A stretch of 34,351 nucleotides of DNA from Burkholderiaceae bacterium (lineage in GTDB: Bacteria > Pseudomonadota > Gammaproteobacteria > Burkholderiales > Burkholderiaceae_D): positions 1 to 34,351 of the forward strand of contig JAGSYW010000009.1 of assembly GCA_018262475.1 (NCBI GenBank), read 5' to 3'. The notes below the pieces were generated by a model. The model was not told where the DNA came from and did not search any database. It saw nothing but the letters and a program-made list of their open reading frames with translations. Of the stretch, positions 9,049 to 19,089 are shown in pieces (position 1 is the stretch's first letter; the number at the start of each line of letters is the position of its first letter). A program made the translations under genes and the position numbers.

Positions 9049-11444
9049 AACAATGGTTGGCAAGGCAATGGGGCGTTGACGACCCGGACAACCCGCGGCT
9101 GTGGCTGAAAAGACTATTCTGGCTACAGCTGGAAACGGCGCCAGCTGAGGCCAAGCCTACCTGGCGCCGGGTGCTGACATGGCCACTGACCATCATCGGC
9201 GTAGCGCTTTCGGCAAGCATCTGGGTTTTGCAGAAAGCTGGCCACGCGTTGCGCCGACTACTGCCGTCAGTCGATCATGCGGCATTGGGGCGACGCATGA
9301 TCGCGTGGACAGATTCGCCGATTTTCCGTTTCGCGCCGATACGCTCGGCGCTGCTGCTAGCTGCCATCGTCGTCTTCGTGATTGCCGCCACCACACCATT
9401 CGACTGGCCCGGACAGGCGCTGTTCGCGCTGTTGCTGTGGTGCTGCGCAATGTTTGCGCGCCAGATTGTCGGCAACATGACCAACCTGATCATGGTGCTG
9501 CTGTCGCTGCTGGCGACCTTACGCTACGCCTGGTGGCGGGTCACGCAAACGATCCCGGAGGGCACAGGCTGGGAGTTCATTCTCGGCATTGTGCTGCTGG
9601 CCGCAGAAGCCTATTGCTGGCTCATCCTCATTTTTGGCTACCTGCAAACGGCCTGGCCACTGAAACGCGCACCCGCAGCACTGCCGTCGGACATGGCCGC
9701 ATGGCCGACGGTCGATGTGTTCATCCCGACCTATAACGAGCCGCTTGCCGTGCTCAAGCCGACCGTGCTGGCGGCGCTGGCGCTCGACTGGCCGCGCGAC
9801 AAACTCAATGTGTATGTGCTTGATGACGGGCGGCGCGAAGAATGCCGGCAATTCGCAGCAGCAGCCGGCGCGCACTACATCACGCGCCCGAACAACGCGC
9901 ATGCCAAAGCCGGCAACCTGAACCATGCGCTAGCGCAGACGCAAGGCGAGTTCGTTACGGTATTCGACTGCGACCATCTGCCAACCCGCTCATTCCTGAA
10001 AACAACGATGGGCTGGTTCCTGAAGGATCCGCGCTGCGCAATCCTGCAAACGCCGCATCATTTTTTTTCGCCCGATCCTTTCGAGCGCAACCTGAATACC
10101 TTCCGCCGCGTGCCAAACGAAGGCAACCTGTTCTATGGCCTGATTCAGGACGGCAACGACTTCTGGAATGCCACTTTCTTCTGCGGCTCGTGCGCCGTGC
10201 TGCGCCGCAAGGCGCTGGACGATATCGGCGGGGTGGCGATCGAAACCGTAACCGAGGATGCGCACACCGCGCTGAAGATGCACCGCCTGGGCTACACCTC
10301 AGCCTACATCAACATCACACAGGCAGCCGGTTTGGCAACCGAGAGCCTGTCCGGCCATGTCGGGCAACGCATCCGCTGGGCGCGCGGCATGGCGCAGATA
10401 TTCCGCATCGACAATCCGTTCCTCGGACGGGGGCTCGATTTCTTCCAGCGAATCTGCTACGGCAACGCGATGCTGCACTTCTTCTACGGCATTCCGCGGC
10501 TGATCTTCCTGCTCGCGCCGATGGCTTTCCTGTATTTCGAAATCCACATCTTCCATGCCGCCGCCAGCATGGTTGCACTGTACGCGCTGCCGCACATCTT
10601 GCTGGCGAACCTGACAAATGCCCATATCCAAGGCAAGCACCGCCATTCGTTCTGGTCCGAAATCTATGAAACCGTGCTCGCCTGGTACATCATGCTGCCA
10701 ACCACGGTGGCCTTTATCAACCCCAAAGCCGGCAAGTTCAATGTCACCACCAAGGGCGGCACCGTCGAACAGGCTTATTTCGACTGGACCATTTCAAAGC
10801 CATATATCGCACTAGTCTGCGTCAATCTGATCGGGCTGGCGCTCGGCCTGGTGCGGCTGTTTTTCTGGAACCCGCATGAAACCGGCACGGTCGTGCTGAA
10901 CCTTGCCTGGACCAGCCTGAACCTGGTAATTCTCGGCGCCGCGATCGGCGTAGCCACCGAAAGCCGTCAGGTGCGCATCGCGCACCGTGTTTCGACCAGG
11001 CTGAAAGCCGCGTTGCATTTTGCCGACGGCAACAGCGCCATCTGTCACACCGAGGACTATTCGATGAGCGGTCTTGGCCTTCAACTCGAACGCGGACGGC
11101 GTCTGCCAGCTGGCGAAAAGCTCTTGGTCTCGCTGTGGGACGGCTTGCAGGAACATGTTTTTCCGGCGCGGGTGATCGTCTGCCGGGGCAAACGGATGGG
11201 CGTGCAGTTCGAGTCTTTATCGCTGGCACAGGAGTCGGAACTGATTCAATGCACGTTCGCCCGGGCCGATGCCTGGGCCAACTGGAAAAGCCGGCATGAC
11301 GGCGACCATCCGCTGCATGGCCTACGTGAAATCGTTGATGCCGGCATCAACGGTTATGCGACGCTGATGCGTCACATGATTGCTACGTACCAAAACCGGA
11401 AAAAACAGTCTGCAGGCAGCACGCCGGGACGAAAAGCTATCTGA
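9036..11444 (+). CDS. bcsA: Cellulose synthase catalytic subunit, c-di-GMP activated
   Basis: Polymerises UDP-glucose into beta-1,4-glucan and threads the chain through its own membrane channel. The 802-residue protein has membrane helices before and after a GT2 domain with all expected motifs: YVLDDG (Asp near 263), FDCDH (DxD, 311-313), TED (406-408) and QRIRW (444-448). The C-terminal PilZ domain keeps the c-di-GMP motifs RIAHR (RxxxR, 647-651) and DYSMSG (DxSxxG, from 674), so allosteric activation should be intact. The ATG at 9036 has AAGG seven bases upstream; a TTG two codons earlier is less likely. It overlaps bcsQ by 13 nt and lies 31 nt before bcsB. Confidence 0.97.
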   Translation: MSRIKQWLARQWGVDDPDNPRLWLKRLFWLQLETAPAEAKPTWRRVLTWPLTIIGVALSASIWVLQKAGHALRRLLPSVDHAALGRRMIAWTDSPIFRFAPIRSALLLAAIVVFVIAATTPFDWPGQALFALLLWCCAMFARQIVGNMTNLIMVLLSLLATLRYAWWRVTQTIPEGTGWEFILGIVLLAAEAYCWLILIFGYLQTAWPLKRAPAALPSDMAAWPTVDVFIPTYNEPLAVLKPTVLAALALDWPRDKLNVYVLDDGRREECRQFAAAAGAHYITRPNNAHAKAGNLNHALAQTQGEFVTVFDCDHLPTRSFLKTTMGWFLKDPRCAILQTPHHFFSPDPFERNLNTFRRVPNEGNLFYGLIQDGNDFWNATFFCGSCAVLRRKALDDIGGVAIETVTEDAHTALKMHRLGYTSAYINITQAAGLATESLSGHVGQRIRWARGMAQIFRIDNPFLGRGLDFFQRICYGNAMLHFFYGIPRLIFLLAPMAFLYFEIHIFHAAASMVALYALPHILLANLTNAHIQGKHRHSFWSEIYETVLAWYIMLPTTVAFINPKAGKFNVTTKGGTVEQAYFDWTISKPYIALVCVNLIGLALGLVRLFFWNPHETGTVVLNLAWTSLNLVILGAAIGVATESRQVRIAHRVSTRLKAALHFADGNSAICHTEDYSMSGLGLQLERGRRLPAGEKLLVSLWDGLQEHVFPARVIVCRGKRMGVQFESLSLAQESELIQCTFARADAWANWKSRHDGDHPLHGLREIVDAGINGYATLMRHMIATYQNRKKQSAGSTPGRKAI

Positions 11445-11475
11445 ACTGAAAACTTGGTCAACTGGGGGAATGATG

Positions 11476-13710
11476 ATGTCACGCCTGATTAAATCTTTCA
11501 TGCTGCTGGCAGCCCTGTGGCTCGCTCCTGGCCTGCATTCGCTGGCCGCACCGGACAGCGCGAATGCGGTTCGCCGCTCGACGATGCAGTTCAGGGAAAT
11601 GGGCGCGTTCAAGCCAATTGAATTGCGCGGTGTCGAGGGCAACGCCAACTTCCCGTTTGGGGTCAGGCTGGATGAAGTCGTCACCCGGGCCAAGCTGTCC
11701 ATCGAGTACACGCTGTCACCGGCACTGCTGCCTGACGTGTCGCACGTGAAGGTCTATCTGAATGACGATGTGCTAGCGACGATTCCCGTCACGAAAGAAA
11801 ACACCGGTATGCCGAAAAAGCTAGAACTGGCGCTCGATGGACGGCACTTCACCGACTTCAACAAGCTACGGCTGCAATTGATCGGCCACTACACCAAGGA
11901 GTGCGAATTCCCGTACCACACCAGCCTGTGGGCGAACATCAGTCAGGCCAGCACGCTAGAGCTGGAACTCAAGCCGGTCGCGCTGAAGAATGACCTCGCG
12001 CTGTTGCCAGCGCCATTTTTCGACCACCGCGACAACCGTCAGCTAAAACTGCCGTTCGTGTTTGCCGCCAAGCCATCGCTCGACACGCTGCGCGCTGCTG
12101 GCGGACTGGCATCGTGGTTCGGCGCGCTGGCATCGTACCGCGGCGCGCGCTTCCCGACGCACCTGAACGCGCTGCCGGAACGCCACGGCATCGTCTTTGC
12201 CACGAACGCCGAGCGACCGGATTTCCTTTCCATGATCGAAAAAGTCGAAGCGCCGACCATTTCGCTGATCACGCACCCATCGAACCCGACCGGCAAGCTG
12301 CTGCTGATCCTCGGCCGCGATGCCGCTGACCTGAAAATTGCCGCCGATGCGCTGGCGCTTGGCAAGGCCAGCCTGTCCGGCCCATCGGTCACGGTCAAAT
12401 CGCTCGACTATCCGGCAAAACGCGCCGCCTACGATGCGCCAAACTGGCTGCAGCCAGGACGCCCCGTTCCTCTGGGCGAGCTGGTCGGCAGTCCGGCAGA
12501 CCTGCAACGCAAGGGTTACACACTCGACCCGATCCGCGTCAACGTCCGCCTGCCGGCCGACCTGTTCACCTGGGGCAACAAGGGCTTGCCGCTGGATCTG
12601 AAATATCGCTATTCGCAGCCGGCTGATGAAGCGAATGCCAGCCTGAACATCGAGCTGAACAATGAATTCGTCGAATCGCTGCCACTGACCTCGGCCAACG
12701 GTAGCAAGGGCAAGAACCGGATCACGCTGCCGGTAATGGAGGACGGTTTCGTGCGCGACATCAGCGGCGTGATGCTGCCGGCATTCCTGCTCGGCAGCAA
12801 TAACCAGCTGCAATTTTCGTTCTACCTGCCAACCGCCGATTCAGGCCATTGCCGCACGGTGCTGCCACCAGACATGCGCGGCTCGATCGATCCCGACTCG
12901 ACGCTCGACATCAGCGGCATGCATCACTACGCGGCGATGCCCAACCTGGGGTTCTTCGCCAGCAGCGGCTATCCGTTCACCAAATATGCGGATCTGGCAG
13001 AAACCGCGGTGGTGCTGCCGGAGCAACATGGCCGTTTCGAGATCGAGACGATGCTGACGATGCTCGGCCACATGGGGCGCTCGACCGGCTTCCCGGGACT
13101 GCACTTCAAGCTGGTTTCGGGCAACGCAGCCAAGCAGTTGAAGGATGCGGATCTGCTGCTTATCGACAGTGGCGGCATCGAAGACCTGTCCGGCCTATGG
13201 GGCAAGTCGCTGCCGGCGATGATTGATGCGGCCAAGCGCACCTTTAGCAGCATAAGCAAACCGCTCGACATGGCATACGAATGGTTTGGCCTTGCGCCGA
13301 AAAAAACCGCCGCGCCAGCCGCGAACAGCGTGCTGCTCGGCTCCGGGCCTCTGGCGGCATTCATGGGATTCGAGTCGCCATCAGGCCCATCGCGCAGCGT
13401 GGTCGTCGTTTCGGCCAACGCGCCTGAAGCCCTGCCAATAGCGATCGACGGCCTGCTCGACAACGCCAAAGTCACCTCGATCCGCGGCGACCTGACGCTG
13501 CTGCGCGGCGAGCAAGTCGAAAGCTTCCGCGTAAATGACGTGTATTACGTTGGCCGGCTGCCGTGGTGGAGCAGGGCATGGTTCCATCTGCAGAATTATC
13601 CGCTGCTGCTGACTATCGCTGGCATAGCAGTCGGGCTGTTCATCGCGCTCGCGCTGTTTGCCATGTTGCGCGCAAGGGCGGCGCGGCGCCTGTCTGAACC
13701 GAAACAATAG
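11476..13710 (+). CDS. bcsB: Cellulose synthase periplasmic subunit BcsB
   Basis: A periplasmic, membrane-anchored partner of BcsA that guides the nascent glucan. The protein of about 744 residues has an N-terminal signal sequence (hydrophobic FMLLAALWLAPG), a long region with the carbohydrate-binding and flavodoxin-like repeats of the family, and one C-terminal membrane helix (LLLTIAGIAVGLFIALAL) ending in a basic tail. Three consecutive ATG codons (11470, 11473, 11476) are possible starts; 11476 has the best spacing to GGGGGA at 11464-11469. It lies between bcsA and bcsZ in the usual order, six bases before bcsZ. Confidence 0.95.
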   Translation: MSRLIKSFMLLAALWLAPGLHSLAAPDSANAVRRSTMQFREMGAFKPIELRGVEGNANFPFGVRLDEVVTRAKLSIEYTLSPALLPDVSHVKVYLNDDVLATIPVTKENTGMPKKLELALDGRHFTDFNKLRLQLIGHYTKECEFPYHTSLWANISQASTLELELKPVALKNDLALLPAPFFDHRDNRQLKLPFVFAAKPSLDTLRAAGGLASWFGALASYRGARFPTHLNALPERHGIVFATNAERPDFLSMIEKVEAPTISLITHPSNPTGKLLLILGRDAADLKIAADALALGKASLSGPSVTVKSLDYPAKRAAYDAPNWLQPGRPVPLGELVGSPADLQRKGYTLDPIRVNVRLPADLFTWGNKGLPLDLKYRYSQPADEANASLNIELNNEFVESLPLTSANGSKGKNRITLPVMEDGFVRDISGVMLPAFLLGSNNQLQFSFYLPTADSGHCRTVLPPDMRGSIDPDSTLDISGMHHYAAMPNLGFFASSGYPFTKYADLAETAVVLPEQHGRFEIETMLTMLGHMGRSTGFPGLHFKLVSGNAAKQLKDADLLLIDSGGIEDLSGLWGKSLPAMIDAAKRTFSSISKPLDMAYEWFGLAPKKTAAPAANSVLLGSGPLAAFMGFESPSGPSRSVVVVSANAPEALPIAIDGLLDNAKVTSIRGDLTLLRGEQVESFRVNDVYYVGRLPWWSRAWFHLQNYPLLLTIAGIAVGLFIALALFAMLRARAARRLSEPKQ

Positions 13711-13716
13711 GATGGG

Positions 13717-14907
13717 ATGATGACGTTTCCAGCAAGCAAGCAAGCCATCTTCGCCAGCCTGCGGTGGCGGCGGCGCTGGCTCCTGCTTGCGCTGTTGTGC
13801 TGCTGCCTGGGCAATGCGCATGCGGCGCGAAGCCTCTGCCAGGCACCACCTTGGCCGCAATGGGAAGCGTTCAAGACCAGTTTCATCAGCCAGGATGGCC
13901 GCGTAATCGACCGCAGTACGCCCCAACAGCAAACCGTTTCCGAAGGGCAGGCGTACGCGCTGTTCTTCGCGCTGGTAGCGAACGACCGGCCGGCTTTCGC
14001 GCGCATCCTGAAATGGACCGAAGACAACCTGGCAGGAGGCGATCTGACCGCTCGGCTGCCGGCCTGGCACTGGGGCAAAAAGGATAACGGCAGCTGGGGC
14101 GTACTTGATGCCAACCCAGCTTCGGATGCCGATCTGTGGCTGGTATATGCGCTGGGCGAGGCGGGGCGGCTATGGCAGGAACGGCGCTACGTCGCGCTGT
14201 CTTCACTGCTGGCTAACCGCACCCTGGCGGAAGAAACCGCGAACCTCCCTGGGCTGGGGCTGACCCTGCTACCAGCGCCGCACGGCTTTCATCTAGGCCA
14301 ATCGGTCTGGCGGCTGAATCCTAGCTACCTCCCAATGCAGCTGTTCGACTGGCTGGGCAGCAGAAGCAGCGACGCTCGATGGCGCGCGCTCGCTGCCTCG
14401 TCGCTGCGCGTCCTGCTCGAATCGGCGCCTCGCGGCTATGCGCCCGACTGGATCCTGTACGAAGCTGGCAAGGGATTCCGCATCGACCACGATGGCGAAG
14501 GCAACGGCAAGGGCGGTTACAACGCAATCCGTGTCTATCTGTGGGTCGGCATGTTGCCACCGGAATCGGCCGCCCGAACCAGGCTGCTGACCGCGTTCGC
14601 CCCGATGAGCGATTTCGTCGCTCGCCACGGCTATCCGCCGGAACAGATCGACATCCACACAGGCCGCGCCAATGGCCCGGGGCCATCCGGCTTTTCCGCC
14701 GCGCTGCTGCCTTTCCTGTCGGTGCAAAACAACACTGCTGCCTTGAACACACAAATCGATCGGATAATCACCCGACCGCCGCGTGCCGATGCCTATTACG
14801 AACAAGCGCTGATGCTGTTCGCGCTCGGCTGGCGCGATGGACACTATCGCTTTGCCAAAGACGGAAGCCTGCAGCCATCCTGGAAAATAACATGCAACCA
14901 CGCCTGA
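13717..14907 (+). CDS. bcsZ: Periplasmic GH8 endoglucanase BcsZ, catalytic base replaced
   Basis: A 396-residue glycoside hydrolase family 8 protein; BcsZ cleaves beta-1,4-glucan in the periplasm and tunes cellulose output. A basic N-terminus and hydrophobic stretch (about 21-36) form the signal peptide. The general-acid motif SEGQ is present (Glu76, matching E. coli Glu55), as are LPAWHWGKK, WRLNPSYLP and GPSGFSAALLPFL. Where E. coli has YDAIRVY with the catalytic base Asp243, this protein has YNAIRVY (Asn269, codon AAC at 14521-14523). An acidic stretch (Asp257, Asp259, Glu261) lies just before it. Either hydrolysis is weakened or another residue serves as base. The gene overlaps bcsC by 16 nt. 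Confidence 0.94.
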   Translation: MMTFPASKQAIFASLRWRRRWLLLALLCCCLGNAHAARSLCQAPPWPQWEAFKTSFISQDGRVIDRSTPQQQTVSEGQAYALFFALVANDRPAFARILKWTEDNLAGGDLTARLPAWHWGKKDNGSWGVLDANPASDADLWLVYALGEAGRLWQERRYVALSSLLANRTLAEETANLPGLGLTLLPAPHGFHLGQSVWRLNPSYLPMQLFDWLGSRSSDARWRALAASSLRVLLESAPRGYAPDWILYEAGKGFRIDHDGEGNGKGGYNAIRVYLWVGMLPPESAARTRLLTAFAPMSDFVARHGYPPEQIDIHTGRANGPGPSGFSAALLPFLSVQNNTAALNTQIDRIITRPPRADAYYEQALMLFALGWRDGHYRFAKDGSLQPSWKITCNHA

Positions 14908-17900
14908 ACCGGATCACTGCCGCACTGATTCTCGCAGGAATCCTGTGCATTCCCGCCCACGCGGAAACCGACAGCAACGCGCCACGCGACCTGATGCGCA
15001 GCGCGCGTCTGTGGGATGCGAAGGAACGTCCCGATCTGGCGAAATCGATTCTGGAAAAACTGCTGAAGCTCGAAACCAGCCCTGAAGTGCTGCTGATGCT
15101 GGGCGACCTTGAGACACGCCTTGGCAACCAGAAGCGTGCCGAGGTATACCTGCAGCAACTCGAACAACAATTTCCGAAGCATCCGCATGGCCGCAAGCTG
15201 CGCAACCTGATCGCGGCCAACACCAGCGGCAAGGAAATGCTGACGCAAGCACGGCTGGCGGCGCGCGCCGGCAACAACGATACCGCGGCGCAACTGCTGC
15301 ACCGGCTGTATCCGGACGGTGCGCCGCCGGGCGAAGCGGGCGTTGAATACCATCTGGTCACCGGTAGCACCGCAAAGGGTTTTGCAGCCGCATCGTCCGC
15401 ACTGGCCAGCCTGTACCGCAGCACCAACGAGTCCCGCTACCGACTCGCATGGCTCAAGCTGCAAAGCGACCGCAGCGTCACGCCAGAACTGCTGCAAGGT
15501 TTCGAAACGCTGACCAAGGCATCCGATGTCCATCGCCCCAAGCTGCAGGATTACTGGTGGCAGGCGATTGTGCGGCAGGCCGACGGCCCCACCAAGATGA
15601 ACTGGGTCAGCCGCTACCTTAAGAAGTTCCCGGACGACCGAAATGCCAGCAACTATCTGGCCGAACTGCAAAAGCTGAACGAGGAAGCGCAGCGCATTGC
15701 CAGCGACCCGGCGGTGCGCGCACGCCGCGCCGGCCTAGCGTGGCTGGAAAAGGGACAGCTCGCGCGTGCGGAACACAATTTGCGCATCTCGCTGGCGCAA
15801 CGGCCGCAGGATGCCGAGGTACTCGGCGGCATCGGCCTGATCAGGCTGCGGCAGGAACGATTCGGTGAAGCTGAAAGCTGGTTCCGGCGGGCAGCAAAGG
15901 CCGCGCCAGACAACAAGCGCTGGCCGGGGCTGGTGCGCAGCGCGCGCTTTGGCGCAGAAATGAAACGGGTTGACGGCCTGATCGCGGCCGGCAAGCTGCA
16001 TGAAGCGCAAAAAGCGGCGAAGGGTGCGCTGAAGATCGATCCGAGCGCCGACAGTCTGGCGCAAATTGCCACCGCGCTGGCAAAGAGTCAGGAACCGGCT
16101 GAAGCGGAAACCTACTATCGAAATGCGTTGAAAATCGAACCCGGCAACCGCTCGGCGCTGCGCGGCTTGCTCGGGTTGCTGATCCAGAACAACCGCCGCG
16201 ACGAAGCGCAGGCACTGATTGCGCAATTCCAAAAAAGGAATCCGAAGGAAGCGCAAAGCCTGAATGAAGACCGTGCGCGCCTGATGCGAGATGAAGCGAA
16301 GGATTATCTGGCGGCGAAACAGCACAGCCAGGCGATGCTGACGCTTGAATCGGCGCTGCTGCTGGCACCGAAGGATGCGTGGATACGCTACGACCTTGCC
16401 AGCCTGTACGACGAACTCGGCTTGCGGCCGCTGAGCCAGAAAGTGATGGCCGACGGGCTGGCGCTGGCGCCGAACGATGACGACATGAATTTCGCCGCCG
16501 CACTGCTGCTGACGTCACAGGAGCGCGAACAGGAAGCGCTGGATCGGCTGGCGCGCGTGCCGCAATCGGCGCGCACCACAGGCATGAAGGAACTTGAAAC
16601 CCGTGCACGCATCAACCTGCTGGTGCGCCAGGCGAAGGCGCAGCAGGCCAGCGGCAATACCGCCGAAGCGCAGCGCCTGACGGAGCAGGCCGAGCGGCAT
16701 GCAGACGGCAATCCGAAAGCGATCGAACAGGTGGCCGAAGGCTGGTTCGGCATCAACCAGCGCGAGCGCGGTCTGGCATTGATGCGGCGCTATCTTGCGG
16801 CCGAGGCGAACGCGCCGCTGGCTACCCGGCTGTATTACGCTTCGCTGCTGAACCGTGCGCGCGATGATGCCGCGCTGTCGGCGCTACTGCCGGATTTGCA
16901 GCAACGCGCCGACTGGACCGATACTCAGCGCGACGCGCTGCTGGAAATAGAAACCGACCTGGCGGTGCGCAGGATCGACGAATTGCAAACACGCGGCAAG
17001 TTTTCCCGCGCCCGCGTGCTGGCCGACCAGCCCGCTGCGTTCAGCAAACCAGACACCGTGCCAGCACTGAAATCCCGCGCGCGGCTGAAGCTCGAAGCGG
17101 GACAGCCGAAGGAAGCGCTGCCGCTGTTGCAACAGGCGCTGAAGAAATCGCCGAACGATGTCGAAGCAAGGCTGCTGCTGGCGCGCGCTCATGAACAGGC
17201 TGGCGATGCGGCGGCTGCAATGAAAACCATCGATGAACTATGGCCGAAGCTGCCGCCAAATGACATCGAAGCGCATCTTGCGGTCACGCGGATCGAGCTG
17301 CGGATGCGCCAGTTCGAGCGCGCCCGCCGGCAAATAGCCGAACTGAAACAACGCTTCCCGAATGAGGCCGACGTCCTGATTCAGGCAGGCCGAATCGAGC
17401 GCAGCGCCGGCAACTATCCTGCCGCGCTGGAACAGTTCAGGCTAGCCCAAACGCTGGAGCAGCGCACCACGCCTGCTGCCGAGCAAGTGCCGGTGCTTGA
17501 AGCGAATGCCAAGCTCGCGCCGCCAGCCGGCCTGACGCTGAAACCGGCGGATACGGTCGGCGCTACGCCCACAACTCAGACGCCGTCTGCGCCATTCAAG
17601 GCGGCGTTGCGCCAGCCGACCACAGCCGAGCGCGAAATCGCCAGCATCGAGGCACGGCGCGATCCGCGCATCGAAACCGGCTTCGATTACTTCAGCAAGA
17701 GCGCCACCGACGGCATGTCATCGTACCGCGGCCATGAAATCCCGCTGGTTGCGTTCTGGCCAGTCGGCTACAGCGGCCATGCGTTCGTGCAGACCGACCG
17801 CGTCAGCATTGACGCCAGAAACCTGTCGCCAGACAAGGACACGTCATTCCTGTTCGGCCAGCTCGGTGCGCGCCAGTACCGGCTGTCGGCGCCGCTGTCG

Positions 17901-18818
17901 CAAACTGCCGACGGCCAGTCGGTCGCAGTCGGTTATCGCGGCGATGACTTGCGCTGGGACATCGGCATGATCGGACTGGGCTTCCCGGTGCAAAACGTCG
18001 TTGGCGGCGTGCGCAAGAGCTGGGAAGTGGACAAGGTCGATTATTCGCTCGAACTGGCGCGCCGGCCAGTCACCAGCAGCCTGCTGTCGTATGCCGGCAC
18101 GCGCGACCCGGCCACCGGCAAGGTCTGGGGCGGCGTGACCAACACCAGCATCAGCGCGCGCGCCGGCACCGATTTCGGCCCGTATTACGGCTACGCCAGC
18201 GCCGAATTTGGCCTGCTGCGCGGCGAAAACGTGCTCGACAATCAGCGGCTGATGCTGCGCACCGGCGTCAGCCGCGATTTCATCCGCCAGCCGGACATGC
18301 GGCTGAACCTCGGGCTGGCGCTGAGCCACTGGCGTTACAAGGAGAACGAGGATTTCTTTACCTATGGCCACGGCGGCTATTACAGCCCGCAGCAATACAC
18401 CGCGCTGGCGCTGCCGTTCGACTGGTATGGCCGCAGCGGCAAGCTGACTTATCTGGTGCGCGGCTCGGTGTCGTATTCGAAGGCGCGGCTGAAAGGGATG
18501 CCGTTCTACCCGACCGATGCAAGCCTGCAGGCAATGGCGGCCAGCAGTTTCGCCCTCGGCCCGCAGAACTACCCGGCCGGGTATCCGTCGCCGTACTATC
18601 CGGCTGACAACAATGGCGGCGGTTTTGGCAAGGCTTTGCGGCTGGCAGCCGAATACCAGCTGACGCCGCATCTGGCGATTGGCGGGGTGTTCGACATCGA
18701 ACGCTCATCCTATTACGCGCCTAATTCGATGATGCTGTACCTGCGCTACCAGTTCGAACCGGTGTACCGGCCGACGCACCTGCGTCCGGTGCCTGTCGTG
18801 CCGTACTCGCGCTTCTGA
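14892..18818 (+). CDS. bcsC: Cellulose export protein BcsC: TPR scaffold and outer-membrane barrel
   Basis: A 1308-residue export component. A signal peptide (1-22, ending IPAHA) leads into a long periplasmic array of tetratricopeptide repeats (about 30-880), a Pro/Thr/Ala linker, and a C-terminal beta-barrel from about residue 920 that ends in Arg-Phe, the terminal aromatic typical of BAM-inserted porins. Size and order match E. coli BcsC (about 1160) with a somewhat longer TPR part. The start at 14892 lies inside the 3' end of bcsZ, suggesting translational coupling; the open frame extends further upstream inside bcsZ, but only this ATG gives a signal peptide. It is the last gene of the plus-strand bcs operon and faces bcsG. 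Confidence 0.95.
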   Translation: MQPRLNRITAALILAGILCIPAHAETDSNAPRDLMRSARLWDAKERPDLAKSILEKLLKLETSPEVLLMLGDLETRLGNQKRAEVYLQQLEQQFPKHPHGRKLRNLIAANTSGKEMLTQARLAARAGNNDTAAQLLHRLYPDGAPPGEAGVEYHLVTGSTAKGFAAASSALASLYRSTNESRYRLAWLKLQSDRSVTPELLQGFETLTKASDVHRPKLQDYWWQAIVRQADGPTKMNWVSRYLKKFPDDRNASNYLAELQKLNEEAQRIASDPAVRARRAGLAWLEKGQLARAEHNLRISLAQRPQDAEVLGGIGLIRLRQERFGEAESWFRRAAKAAPDNKRWPGLVRSARFGAEMKRVDGLIAAGKLHEAQKAAKGALKIDPSADSLAQIATALAKSQEPAEAETYYRNALKIEPGNRSALRGLLGLLIQNNRRDEAQALIAQFQKRNPKEAQSLNEDRARLMRDEAKDYLAAKQHSQAMLTLESALLLAPKDAWIRYDLASLYDELGLRPLSQKVMADGLALAPNDDDMNFAAALLLTSQEREQEALDRLARVPQSARTTGMKELETRARINLLVRQAKAQQASGNTAEAQRLTEQAERHADGNPKAIEQVAEGWFGINQRERGLALMRRYLAAEANAPLATRLYYASLLNRARDDAALSALLPDLQQRADWTDTQRDALLEIETDLAVRRIDELQTRGKFSRARVLADQPAAFSKPDTVPALKSRARLKLEAGQPKEALPLLQQALKKSPNDVEARLLLARAHEQAGDAAAAMKTIDELWPKLPPNDIEAHLAVTRIELRMRQFERARRQIAELKQRFPNEADVLIQAGRIERSAGNYPAALEQFRLAQTLEQRTTPAAEQVPVLEANAKLAPPAGLTLKPADTVGATPTTQTPSAPFKAALRQPTTAEREIASIEARRDPRIETGFDYFSKSATDGMSSYRGHEIPLVAFWPVGYSGHAFVQTDRVSIDARNLSPDKDTSFLFGQLGARQYRLSAPLSQTADGQSVAVGYRGDDLRWDIGMIGLGFPVQNVVGGVRKSWEVDKVDYSLELARRPVTSSLLSYAGTRDPATGKVWGGVTNTSISARAGTDFGPYYGYASAEFGLLRGENVLDNQRLMLRTGVSRDFIRQPDMRLNLGLALSHWRYKENEDFFTYGHGGYYSPQQYTALALPFDWYGRSGKLTYLVRGSVSYSKARLKGMPFYPTDASLQAMAASSFALGPQNYPAGYPSPYYPADNNGGGFGKALRLAAEYQLTPHLAIGGVFDIERSSYYAPNSMMLYLRYQFEPVYRPTHLRPVPVVPYSRF

Positions 18819-18851
18819 TGCCGCTGACACTTCAGGCGCCGCCGTCGCGCT

Positions 18852-18872
18852 GGCGCCCGGAGTGCGCTTTTT
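18852..18872 (+). terminator. Weak terminator candidate after bcsC
   Basis: GCGC (18853-18856) can pair with GCGC (18864-18867) across a 7-nt loop, plus a G-T pair, directly followed by a T run to 18872. A second 6-bp GGCGCC pairing (18835-18840 with 18852-18857) competes with it. A short stem, so tentative. Confidence 0.35.
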
Positions 18873-18948
18873 CAGTTGGTCCGCCACGGCGGCTACTGGC
18901 TGGCAGCCGGAATAAGTGACTCCGCCGGCAATTTCGTTCTATCAGCTC

Positions 18949-18982
18949 AAAAATAACTGACCGAAATGACTTTTTGGTCAGT
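18949..18982 (-). terminator. Hairpin terminator for bcsG within repeat A
   Basis: ACTGACCGAAA (18956-18966) faces TTTTGGTCAGT (18972-18982) over a 5-nt loop, ten of eleven positions pairing. On the minus strand the hairpin is followed by TA and then five T, which fits an intrinsic terminator for the minus-strand bcsG ending at 19090. Confidence 0.6.
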
Positions 18983-19066
18983 AAGGCAGAAAATATACTC
19001 CAACCAGTATCTAAAATCAGCCAGTAAAAACGTGGCCCAGCAGCATGTTTTGACCACATACCCCAA
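18949..19066. repeat. Dispersed intergenic repeat, copy A (bcsC/bcsG junction)
   Basis: About 118 nt that align by eye with 21816-21936 at roughly three-quarters identity with few gaps. Shared blocks include ACTGACCGAAA, GGTCAGT, CCAGTAT, ACGTGGC and CCACATACCCCAA. It begins with an A run and a hairpin and ends 23 nt from the bcsG stop. Same orientation as copy B. Identity was judged by hand, so the figure is approximate. Confidence 0.85.
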
Positions 19067-19089
19067 AGAAATACCGACCTGGCTGCCAA

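Noticed and set aside
14379-14891. Upstream extension of the bcsC frame within bcsZ
   Set aside because: It overlaps bcsZ in another frame; only the ATG at 14892 gives a signal peptide, as expected for BcsC.
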